This document shows, piece after piece, positions 1-7,124 of a stretch of DNA of 17,529 nucleotides. The stretch is from the NCBI GenBank assembly GCA_963658405.1, contig CAVKQI010000051.1, positions 1 through 17,529 of the forward strand, read 5' to 3'. A program made the position numbers and the translations under genes. The stretch is from CAG-791 sp963658405. GTDB lineage: Bacteria > Bacillota > Clostridia > Lachnospirales > Lachnospiraceae. A model generated the notes under the pieces. The model had not been told where the DNA came from. It saw only the letters and a list, made by a program, of their open reading frames with translations, and searched no databases. The stretch's first letter is position 1; every line of letters begins with the position of its first letter.

Positions 1-887
1 ACGGTCTGGAAGCTGATGCTCTCCAGGAAGGACTGGGTGGTGTCCCCGTCAATGGAGATCTGCACCTTGTTGATGCTGCTTAATTCGGTCAGGGAGTTGA
101 CCAGGGAGTATATGGCCACCTCCGGGGAGACGTTGTAGGGCTCCGTCAGGAAAGTGCTGTCAAAGCTCACATAGCAGATGCCGTCCTTGGAGGCCACGTT
201 GATGATCTTGGCACTGGGATTTAAGGTAGGATAGACCACCGAGGAATTGGGACCCTTGAGCAGCTCTTCCACCACCAGCTTTTCCATGGAGATATTGCTG
301 TTGTAGACCACGGTGCGGTAGGTATCCACCAGCTTTGTGCCGTCTTCATTGGCAAAGTAAAGGTGCAGCCTTACCTTTTCATAAGTATTGATCTCCTTGC
401 CTACATTAAAGATAAACTGGTCCGCCGTCATATTGCCCACCGGGTTGCCGTCTGCATTGGACAAGGGCTCCCCGTTCACTGTGAAGGCTACTGTCTTTAC
501 GCCGGTCACCTGGCAGAGGGTATTGACGATGGCACCGCGCACCAGGATTTCCTTCACCGTGTCCATTTCCCTGTACTCCGTGGAAAAATCCAGGGTCAGA
601 ACGCCGTCATCGAGTTTGGAGGAAACGACCTTAAAGCCGCTGATGGGCGGCAGATGGTCTACCTTTTCCGGCTGGACGGAGAGCTGTCCTAACAGCTCCG
701 TCACCACGCTGCCGGTGGACTTTGACTGCGGCGTGTAGGACAAAGGCAGGATCGTGGTCTGATTTTTATTAAGGTAATAGACGGAATATTCCCCTTCCGT
801 CTGCTCCGTGCTCCCGGCATTCTGACAGCCGGCCAGAAAAGCGGTCAGAAAAAGGAGCGCCAGGAAAATATACAGTTTGTTTTTCAT
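1..887 (-). CDS. GerMN-domain lipoprotein (3' end beyond window)
   Basis: This is an open frame of 295 codons from an ATG at 887 to the left edge with no stop, so it is partial. The N-terminus is a lipoprotein signal: Lys at residues 2 and 4, a hydrophobic stretch at 5-19, and lipobox L-A-G-C with Cys21 as the lipidation site. The mature part has two tandem GerMN-like modules, roughly residues 45-150 and 165-290. Each has the family pattern of a strand ending in L-D-F or V-S-F, then a run of helix and strand (for example VLTLDFSTEY and CYVSFDSTFL). GerMN domains occur in the spore germination protein GerM and in actinobacterial LpqB. A GAGGTG Shine-Dalgarno precedes the ATG by about 5 nt. It begins 18 nt after the sensor kinase stop, so it is probably co-transcribed and acts outside the membrane beside that kinase. 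A modulatory role on the kinase is inferred from context only. Confidence 0.85.
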   Translation of the reverse strand, partial: MKNKLYIFLALLFLTAFLAGCQNAGSTEQTEGEYSVYYLNKNQTTILPLSYTPQSKSTGSVVTELLGQLSVQPEKVDHLPPISGFKVVSSKLDDGVLTLDFSTEYREMDTVKEILVRGAIVNTLCQVTGVKTVAFTVNGEPLSNADGNPVGNMTADQFIFNVGKEINTYEKVRLHLYFANEDGTKLVDTYRTVVYNSNISMEKLVVEELLKGPNSSVVYPTLNPSAKIINVASKDGICYVSFDSTFLTEPYNVSPEVAIYSLVNSLTELSSINKVQISIDGDTTQSFLESISFQT

Positions 888-905
888 ATACACCTCAGCT
901 TTTCC

Positions 906-2516
906 TTATTCTTTCCGGGCCGGCTTTTTTCTGGTTCGGTCCTTGGGTGCCCGGATCTTTATTTCCTTTTTCTTTTCTTTCTTTTGTCCCGGCATGCCGA
1001 CCATGGCAGCGGGATTGGCCACATAGGTCAGGGGGATCGTCACGGTAAAGACGCTTCCCTCTCCCTCCGTGCTGTCTACCCGGATGGTGCCCCGGTGCAT
1101 GAGCACGGCGCTTCTGGTGATGGACAGACCAAGGCCGGTGCCGCCCACCTCCCTGGATCTGGATTTATCCACCCGGTAGAAGCGGTCGTAGATCTTTTCA
1201 AAGGACTCCTTGGGAATGCCTATGCCCGTATCCTTCACAGCGATGGTGAAGTTCTGATGGTCGGCATCCAGGGTCACCTCCACCCGGCCGTGCTCCTTAT
1301 TGTACTTTACCGCATTTTCGATGAGGTTGGTGATGATCATGGTCATCTTAACCTCATCGATCTCTGCGGTGATCTCGCGCTCACTGACCAGCGTCAGCTC
1401 GATATCCCGCTTCTGGGCAATGGGACGGACGCGCTTTAGGATGATCTCTGTCAGTTCATTGATATTCACCGTGGTAATATTCATCACCAGACTCTTGCGG
1501 TCCATCTTTACCAGCGTCAGAAGCTCGGAAATGATCTTATTCTCCCGGTCGATCTCCTGATCGATGTCCACCAGGAATTCCCGGTACATCTCTGCCGGCA
1601 CCTCCTCCTGACTAAGCAATGAGTCCGCCAGCACCTTCATGGAAGTCATAGGAGTCTTCAGCTCATGGGAGACGTTGGATACGAATTCCTGTCTGGACTC
1701 ATCCAGAATGCGCATCCTCGCCAGCACCTGATTGAAGGCATCGCCCATATGCTCTGTCTCCAGATAATCCGGGACATGCACCGGATCATTGGAATAGCCG
1801 GATTTGAGTTCACTGATGGCCTTAGTCAGTCTCTCAAAAGGACGGACCAGAATGCCCGCCAGCAGCAGGCCCACAGAAAAGACCACCAGAATGATGATGA
1901 CCTCCAGGAGCATGATCCGGCGGCTCAGGGTGTCCGCCAGGCTGCGGATGGTGTCCGTGGAAATGCTGGTCAGCAATACGCCCCGGACCACTTCCTTTTC
2001 TCCGGTGCTGCCCCCCGTAAAGTCCCTTTCCTCCAGGGAGGCCGTCTCGCTGATGGGGGTGATCATCTCTATATATCCCGTATCGCTGTCATAATGCGAT
2101 ACGATGGCCTTGGAACCGTTTTTCAGGCAGTCGATCACTTCCTCGGAGATGATGGTCTTGCCTTCGGAAATCCCGTAGGTATCCTTCACCACACGCAGTC
2201 TGTCATTGATGACGATCACGCGGCCGTCAAAAAGAGAGGAAAACTGCTCCAGCTCCGCATTGATGCCCTCCGCAGAGGTATCATTGAGATAATCGTAATA
2301 GATCAGGTGATTGGCCAGGATCTTTAACTGCGTCTGCACCTCAGAGGACCTGACCTTGACGGCGGTAGACTCGTAGTTGCTCAGAATACCGTAATGTAAA
2401 ACGATGCACGGAATGATCCCGACCAGAAAAATGATCAGGAAAATCCGTGCTTTTAAGGATCGTAATATGGAGAAGCGCTTTAAAAAGCGGAACCGGTCTT
2501 TGTTCATAGGATCCAT
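906..2516 (-). CDS. Membrane sensor histidine kinase (WalK/PhoR-like)
   Basis: A 536-residue HisKA-type kinase. It has a basic N-terminus, TM1 at about residues 24-45, an extracytoplasmic sensor region at about 46-200 and TM2 at about 201-224. A HAMP linker follows at about 225-277. The dimerisation/phosphoacceptor motif is FVSNVSHELKTPMTS, with His284. The ATPase domain shows the N box (NLIENAVKYN), G1 (DTGIGIP), F box (YDRFYRVDKSRS) and G2 (GTGLGLS). No PAS domain is evident, unlike Bacillus WalK. The last 25 or so residues form a highly basic Lys/Arg tail rarely seen in this family. A GGGAG site sits only 3 nt before the ATG at 2516; the in-frame ATG at 2507 is also possible. It lies 16 nt downstream of the response regulator gene, which is very probably its partner. 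The substrate signal is unknown; cell-envelope stress is a plausible inference. Confidence 0.93.
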   Translation of the reverse strand: MDPMNKDRFRFLKRFSILRSLKARIFLIIFLVGIIPCIVLHYGILSNYESTAVKVRSSEVQTQLKILANHLIYYDYLNDTSAEGINAELEQFSSLFDGRVIVINDRLRVVKDTYGISEGKTIISEEVIDCLKNGSKAIVSHYDSDTGYIEMITPISETASLEERDFTGGSTGEKEVVRGVLLTSISTDTIRSLADTLSRRIMLLEVIIILVVFSVGLLLAGILVRPFERLTKAISELKSGYSNDPVHVPDYLETEHMGDAFNQVLARMRILDESRQEFVSNVSHELKTPMTSMKVLADSLLSQEEVPAEMYREFLVDIDQEIDRENKIISELLTLVKMDRKSLVMNITTVNINELTEIILKRVRPIAQKRDIELTLVSEREITAEIDEVKMTMIITNLIENAVKYNKEHGRVEVTLDADHQNFTIAVKDTGIGIPKESFEKIYDRFYRVDKSRSREVGGTGLGLSITRSAVLMHRGTIRVDSTEGEGSVFTVTIPLTYVANPAAMVGMPGQKKEKKKEIKIRAPKDRTRKKPARKE

Positions 2517-2532
2517 GTTCTCCCTTTGTTAT

Positions 2533-3231
2533 CTACTGCCGGCGGTTTCTGTAAAAATAGCCCACGCCCCATTTGGTCTGCACATAGCGGGGCTCGGAAG
2601 GATTGGGCTCTATCTTTTCCCGAAGTCGCCTTACGTGGACATCCACCGTGCGCACATCCCCCGGATAGTCTGCGCCCCAGATAAGGCGCAGCAGCTCTTC
2701 CCGGCCGTATACCTTATCCGGATGGGTCACCAGGAGCTCTAAGACCTCAAATTCCTTGGAGGTCAGGTTTACTTCTCTATTATCGATATAAAGGCGGCGG
2801 TTATCCCGGTCCAGGCGCAGGCTGCCGTCCTCCACCACGTGGCCTTCGGCTTCCTTCTTTTTGCCGGCGCCGCTGCGGCGCATGATGGCCTTGATCCGCG
2901 CCTTTACCTCCAGGATATTAAAGGGCTTGGTGATATAATCATCCGCGCCGTACTCAAGGCCGAGGATCTTGTCCATATCCTCTCCCTTGGCTGTCAGCAT
3001 CACCACCGGCACATCGGAAAACTCCCGGATCTGCTGGCATACCTCAAAGCCGGTCAGCTTTGGCAGCATCACATCCAGCAGGATGATGTCATACTGGTTC
3101 TGTTTTACCTTTTCCAGCGCTTCCTCGCCGTCATAGGCGCAGTCCACCTCCATACCGTCCTGCTCTAAGCTGAATCGGATTCCCTTTACGATCAGCTTTT
3201 CATCATCTACTACCAAAACCTTCCTGGCCAT
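2533..3231 (-). CDS. OmpR/PhoB-family response regulator
   Basis: A 232-residue two-domain regulator. The receiver domain (about 1-120) has the acidic pair D9-D10, phosphoacceptor Asp53 in DIILLDVMLPK, Thr80 and Lys102 in ITKPF. The winged-helix DNA-binding domain (about 135-230) has the conserved LTSKEFEVLELL and RTVDVHVRRLREKI segments and ends in the typical VGYFY motif. AGGAGG sits 4-5 nt before the ATG at 3231. A perfect 12-bp hairpin lies immediately upstream of that site (3242-3268). The gene is followed after 16 nt by the sensor kinase, then by the GerMN lipoprotein, so it should be phosphorylated by that kinase. The sequence places it in the large WalR/PhoP/PhoB group; the exact orthology cannot be decided by eye. 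Confidence 0.95.
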   Translation of the reverse strand: MARKVLVVDDEKLIVKGIRFSLEQDGMEVDCAYDGEEALEKVKQNQYDIILLDVMLPKLTGFEVCQQIREFSDVPVVMLTAKGEDMDKILGLEYGADDYITKPFNILEVKARIKAIMRRSGAGKKKEAEGHVVEDGSLRLDRDNRRLYIDNREVNLTSKEFEVLELLVTHPDKVYGREELLRLIWGADYPGDVRTVDVHVRRLREKIEPNPSEPRYVQTKWGVGYFYRNRRQ

Positions 3232-3241
3232 TTTTCCTCCT

Positions 3242-3268
3242 TAATGCCGCTGCCATGCAGCGGCATTA
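3242..3268 (-). other. Perfect 12-bp hairpin upstream of response regulator
   Basis: TAATGCCGCTGC pairs perfectly with GCAGCGGCATTA around a 3-nt loop. It lies between the ComEA-like gene stop (3273) and the Shine-Dalgarno of the response regulator. There is no following U-tract on either strand, so it is not a standard terminator. On the minus transcript it directly abuts AGGAGG, so it could stabilise or process the mRNA or modulate translation initiation. Confidence 0.7.
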
Positions 3269-3272
3269 CAAC

Positions 3273-4241
3273 CTATTCCGCGCAGATTTTATCCTTGATT
3301 TTACTGTATAAGCCTTCTTTAATGCCGGAGATCTGCATGATCTCCTCCGCCGCGCTAAAGCTTCCGTGCGTCTCTCTGTAGGCAATGATGGCGGCCGCCT
3401 TGCTCTCACCGATGCCCGGCAGTGTCTGCAGCTCTTCTGCAGAGGCACTGTTGATATTGATGCGTCCCTCGTTCTCAGAGGCCGCCGTCTCCTGACTGCT
3501 CTGATTTTTGCGGATCAGGCCGTAGGAAGCTTTCTCCTGCCGGTCATTCTCCGTATCCGTATCATTTTCACCGCTTTGGGGGCTGCTTTCTTTACTCCCA
3601 TCCCGGCTGTTTTGGCCGATATTTTCACCGGTATTTTTACCAAAATTTTCTCCGGAACTATCTCCGGCGCTTTCTGCTGCCTCTTTCATGGCAGAGGGAA
3701 TCCGGATCTGATCCTCGTCCTCCAGGCGGGCGGCCTGATTGAGCACATCCGTATCCGCCTCCGGCAGAAAACCGCCGGCGGCCGCAATGGCTTCATAGAC
3801 TCTGGCGCCCTCCGGCAGTCTGTAGACGCCGGGATTTACCACTGCGCCGCTTACATCTACGCAGATGACAGATGTTTCCTCTGTCTTTTCTGTGAGAGAA
3901 ACCGATCCGGCATCCTTTCCGGCAGACAGCGTCCCCTCTTTCCCCGGTGCCAAATCTCCGTTCGATGCGCTGTCAGTTGCTGTGCCGGCAGCAGCGAACG
4001 CAGGATCCCCGCTTCGTCCGCTCTCTGCAGTTGCAGCTGCAGATTCCTGCATACTCTGCTCACCGGATAACTCATCAGAGCCAACTGTATCCGTCGTCTG
4101 TGCCGCGGCATCCTCCTGCAGCAGCGTAATGCTCTCCCGCCTCTGGCAGCCTCCCAGCAAGATCACCAGTAAAGCTATGAAAAGCAGGCCCGCTATGGAT
4201 GCGAACCTGCTCATTTCTATTCTCTTACCTTTGTAGTACAT
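3273..4241 (-). CDS. ComEA-like SLBB/helix-hairpin-helix lipoprotein
   Basis: The start chosen is ATG 4241, because GGAGG lies 8 nt upstream; the frame stays open to 4322 without a good ribosome site. This gives 322 residues. The N-terminus is a lipoprotein signal with a long hydrophobic run ending in L-L-G-G-C (Cys about residue 32). A low-complexity acidic linker follows, then an SLBB domain (from VICVDVSGAVVNPGVYRL to the IRIPS motif). A second Ser/Asn/Gln/Glu-rich linker leads to a C-terminal helix-hairpin-helix pair of ComEA type (ININSASAEELQTLPGIG, then GSFSAAEEIMQISGI). ComEA binds incoming DNA at the membrane during natural competence and is usually tethered by a transmembrane helix. 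A lipid anchor is a variant here. No comEC or comEB is adjacent; instead it leads a two-component operon. Confidence 0.88.
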   Translation of the reverse strand: MYYKGKRIEMSRFASIAGLLFIALLVILLGGCQRRESITLLQEDAAAQTTDTVGSDELSGEQSMQESAAATAESGRSGDPAFAAAGTATDSASNGDLAPGKEGTLSAGKDAGSVSLTEKTEETSVICVDVSGAVVNPGVYRLPEGARVYEAIAAAGGFLPEADTDVLNQAARLEDEDQIRIPSAMKEAAESAGDSSGENFGKNTGENIGQNSRDGSKESSPQSGENDTDTENDRQEKASYGLIRKNQSSQETAASENEGRININSASAEELQTLPGIGESKAAAIIAYRETHGSFSAAEEIMQISGIKEGLYSKIKDKICAE

Positions 4242-4293
4242 GGTGCAGTCCTCCAGGCCATGATGCCCGGCGTCCCCGCCGCACGCTGTACAT

Positions 4294-4322
4294 ATTTTAT
4301 CGAAATCCGGCAAAAATAACAA
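4294..4322 (-). promoter_or_regulatory. Promoter for the ComEA-like/two-component operon
   Basis: On the minus strand, TTGTTA (-35, 4322-4317) and TAAAAT (-10, 4299-4294) are separated by exactly 17 nt. Transcription would start near 4287, about 46 nt before the ATG at 4241. It lies just downstream of the solute-binding protein stop, so comEA-RR-HK-GerMN can be transcribed separately from the arginine genes. Confidence 0.6.
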
Positions 4323-4329
4323 GCATCAT

Positions 4330-5733
4330 CTACTCGGTCTGACTGCCTCCGTCGGCGGAAGATGTGCCGTCCAGCTCCATCAGCACGGCATTGATATCCA
4401 CCGGATCCGGTGCTGTTACTTCCTCGGCTGTATAGGTCTCTCCGTTTATCTGGGTCATGATCTGTTCATACAGGCTCTTTAAGGTCTCTCCCGCATCTGC
4501 GCCGTTCCAGACCTGTGCAAAGGAATTTTCCAGGTAAACCCAGAAATTCGCCGTCTGACGCATCTTCGGCACCGGCGCCGACTCCACATAGGCATCATAA
4601 AAGCCGTTCATGTGATCGTCGCTGTAGGTATAGCCGCTCTGGGCCAGCGCCTTGCCCGTGCGGTCATAAAAATCATCATTGTGATGATAGATCATGTACT
4701 GGATAAAGTGATCTGCCGCCTCCTGCTCCTTAGAGTAGCCATTGATGGCCAGGCACTGGGTCACCGACATGGAGCGGCTCTTTAGCGCATCGGTCAGATC
4801 CGGGATCCTGGATACGCCGTAGGAAAAATCCGCCGTCCCGTCCGCCGCGGCCTCCCGCATTCTGCGGGCCGCATCCGAGGTAGCCACCGTAAAGACCACC
4901 CGGCCGTTCACAAAGTCATCCATGACACTGTCGTAATCCACCAAAGCCGTGTCGATGGAAAAGAACTGCGTCAGCTGCTGATAGAGCTGCATGCACTGGA
5001 TAGTATCCGCATTGTAGATATCGATCTTTGACACATCGTCCCCGGTCTCTCCGCCGATGTTCAGATAATTGCCGATCACATAATAATTATAAAAAATATC
5101 ACCTACGTCCCAGGTAAAGACCGACTGTACACCCTCCGGTGCATCGAAGGAATTCGCCAGTGCCAGGATATCCATCACCGTATCCGGCACTGCCTCCTTA
5201 AGGGAGATGCCCGCATTATCCGCCATCATCTGCAGATATTTCTCATTATAGAGAAAAGCGGCCGTCTCAAAGTAAAAAGGATAGGCCACCACATTGCCCT
5301 GCCAGGTCACCGCATCAATGGCGGACTGCGGGAAAATGGCGGTATCCTCAAATTTAGACTGATCCTGCAGCGGACTGGTCAGTCCTGCCAGCGAAGCTCT
5401 GCCCAGAGAATCGTTGCTGATGACATAGAGGTCCGGGAGACTTTCATCCGCCACGGAAGCCTGATTGATGGCCTCCAGATATTCGGCGGCATCCTTTAAT
5501 ACCGGTTCTACGCGATACTCGTCCTGCGAGGAATTGTATTCCACCGACACCTCATTGAGGTAGTCTGTCAGCCCCTCATCGTTGTACCAGAGATAAAGCG
5601 TCGTTTTTCTGGAAAAAAGGGAATCGCCATGGGCGTTCCCTTTTACTTCCGTGTTTGTCACAGCAATATAGATAATGCCAGCCAGCAGCGCCAGGGCTGC
5701 TGCCGCAGACCAGAGTCTGGTTCTAAGCGTCAT
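4330..5733 (-). CDS. Extracellular solute-binding protein, family 1-like (orphan)
   Basis: A 467-residue protein resembling carbohydrate ABC-transporter binding proteins (MalE/UgpB type). Features include an N-terminal beta strand TTLYLWYNDEG, PDLYVISNDSL, AYPFYFETAAFLYNEKYL, a region for opening and closing of the lobes, and a C-terminal aromatic WVYLENSFAQVW motif. The N-terminus has one hydrophobic helix (about residues 8-25) but no Cys lipobox, so it is likely membrane-anchored or secreted rather than a lipoprotein. The start at 5733 lies 3 nt after the argD stop; GAGGAG lies about 12 nt upstream, inside argD, which suggests translational coupling. No permease or ATPase gene is adjacent. 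The ligand is unknown; linkage to arginine genes does not by itself show an amino-acid ligand. Confidence 0.8.
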   Translation of the reverse strand: MTLRTRLWSAAAALALLAGIIYIAVTNTEVKGNAHGDSLFSRKTTLYLWYNDEGLTDYLNEVSVEYNSSQDEYRVEPVLKDAAEYLEAINQASVADESLPDLYVISNDSLGRASLAGLTSPLQDQSKFEDTAIFPQSAIDAVTWQGNVVAYPFYFETAAFLYNEKYLQMMADNAGISLKEAVPDTVMDILALANSFDAPEGVQSVFTWDVGDIFYNYYVIGNYLNIGGETGDDVSKIDIYNADTIQCMQLYQQLTQFFSIDTALVDYDSVMDDFVNGRVVFTVATSDAARRMREAAADGTADFSYGVSRIPDLTDALKSRSMSVTQCLAINGYSKEQEAADHFIQYMIYHHNDDFYDRTGKALAQSGYTYSDDHMNGFYDAYVESAPVPKMRQTANFWVYLENSFAQVWNGADAGETLKSLYEQIMTQINGETYTAEEVTAPDPVDINAVLMELDGTSSADGGSQTE

Positions 5734-5736
5734 GGA

Positions 5737-6954
5737 TCAGCTGTTCTCCTCTAAGAATTCATCTATGCATTCACGCAGAATGGAGAGCATCTCATCAATG
5801 TGCTTCTCCTCCACGATCAGCGGCGGTACGAAACGGATGATGTTGGGACCGGCGTTGATCAGGATCAGTCCCTTTTCCATGGCCTTTAAGATAATGCCGC
5901 CCACAGGCCTGTCAAAGACAAGGCCCTGCATCAGACCGGCGCCACGGCGGGTCAGGATGCAGCGGTATTCCTTTACCAGTGCATTCAGCTTCTGCTCAAA
6001 GACAGGAGATACCTCTCTGACATGATCCACCAGATGCAGCTCGTCATAGAGATCCAGTACCTTGCATACGGCTGCCGTCGCAAGCGGATTGCCGCCGTAG
6101 GTAGTGCCGTGATCCCCTGCAGAAAGGGAATGGTCAGCCACACGCTGCGTCATCAGGAAAGCACCCACCGGCACACCGCAGCCAAGTGCCTTGGCCGTGG
6201 TCATGATGTCCGGCTTGATGCCGTACTTCTGCCATGCATACATATAGCCGGTACGGCCCATGCCGCACTGTACTTCATCAAAGATCAGCAGGATATCTCT
6301 GGCATCACAGATAGCCCGCACTTCCTTCAGGAAACTCTCCTCTGCAGGCACCAGACCGCCCTCGCCCTGCACGACTTCCAGGATGATGGCTGCCGTTCTG
6401 GGCGTGATCTGATTGCGCACGCTTTGAATATCGTTAAGACGCGCAAAATGCACATTGGCTACCATGGGACCATAAGCCTCTCTGTACTTGGGATTGCCTG
6501 TCACAGAGAGCGCGCCGTAGGTGCGGCCGTGGAAGGAATGCTCCATGGCGATCACTTCATGGTCGGAGCGGCCGTCCTTTAAGTACGCATACTTCATAGC
6601 CGCCTTGATGGCACCCTCTACAGACTCTGCGCCGCTGTTGGTAAAGAAGACCCTGTCCATGCCGGAGATTTCTTTCAGGCGATGGGCAGCCTTGATAGCC
6701 GGCTCATTGTAGTAGTAGTTGGAGGTGTGGATGATCTTGTCGATCTGCTCCTTTAAGGCGTCATTGTATTTTTCATTGTGATATCCCAGTGCGAATACCG
6801 CGATGCCCGCCACAAAGTCCAGATACTGCTTTCCATCCGCATCATACAGATACATACCGTCTCCGTGGTCGATGACCAGCGGATACCGGTTATAAGTGTG
6901 CAGAAGGTCTTCCTCTGCCTGTTTGATCAATGCTGCTGTCTTTTCCTCCGCCAT
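5737..6954 (-). CDS. argD: Acetylornithine aminotransferase
   Basis: PLP-dependent class III transaminase that converts N-acetylglutamate 5-semialdehyde and glutamate to N-acetylornithine and 2-oxoglutarate, in the cytoplasm. From ATG 6954 it has 405 residues, normal for ArgD. Diagnostic parts are NSGAESVEGAIKAA (phosphate-binding region, about 106-119), EHSFHGRTYGALS (138-150), FDEVQCGMGRTG with Asp226, and the Schiff-base Lys255 in TTAKALGCGVPVG. ATG 6954 is preferred because GGAGG lies 5 nt upstream. The frame extends to a TTG at 7002 and contains ATG 6966, which also has a weak AGAGG and cannot be excluded. It is separated from argB by a 170-nt spacer holding its own promoter candidate and a repeat remnant. 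Confidence 0.95.
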   Translation of the reverse strand: MAEEKTAALIKQAEEDLLHTYNRYPLVIDHGDGMYLYDADGKQYLDFVAGIAVFALGYHNEKYNDALKEQIDKIIHTSNYYYNEPAIKAAHRLKEISGMDRVFFTNSGAESVEGAIKAAMKYAYLKDGRSDHEVIAMEHSFHGRTYGALSVTGNPKYREAYGPMVANVHFARLNDIQSVRNQITPRTAAIILEVVQGEGGLVPAEESFLKEVRAICDARDILLIFDEVQCGMGRTGYMYAWQKYGIKPDIMTTAKALGCGVPVGAFLMTQRVADHSLSAGDHGTTYGGNPLATAAVCKVLDLYDELHLVDHVREVSPVFEQKLNALVKEYRCILTRRGAGLMQGLVFDRPVGGIILKAMEKGLILINAGPNIIRFVPPLIVEEKHIDEMLSILRECIDEFLEENS

Positions 6955-7014
6955 AGCTTCCTCCATCCGTGTGCCTCTGTCCATCCTGTATCCCGGGCAC
7001 AACTCTATCCCTCT

Positions 7015-7043
7015 ATTGTAATCGCTTTCCCTTATTTTGTGAA
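7015..7043 (-). promoter_or_regulatory. Internal promoter candidate for argD
   Basis: On the minus strand, TTCACA (7043-7038) and TACAAT (7020-7015) lie 17 nt apart; each matches the sigma-A consensus at five of six positions. The predicted start is near 7008, leaving a leader of about 54 nt before ATG 6954. The -35 lies in a TGTGAAC motif that recurs in this spacer. Confidence 0.45.
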
Positions 7044-7086
7044 CTGGTAACTGTATGCTCTGTTTTATGCCCGAATATTCTGTTGC

Positions 7087-7109
7087 TGTTCACAGTCCAG
7101 CCGGACGAG
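7087..7109 (-). repeat. Repeat fragment shared with 16122-16148
   Basis: Read on the minus strand, this 23-nt segment begins CTCGTCC and ends GGCTGGACTGTGAACA. It matches 16122-16148 (plus) at all 23 positions except for a 4-nt insertion (GCCC) in the latter. In the argB-argD spacer it stands alone, without the GC-rich foldback that accompanies the other copy. An inverted TGTGAAC copy lies at 7038-7044. Confidence 0.65.
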
Positions 7110-7124
7110 AAAACTAATTTCCTA

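Noticed and set aside
984..1439. Open frames on the plus strand opposite the kinase, argB, argJ and other genes
   Set aside because: They are shadows of well-supported genes, with no ribosome sites or domains.
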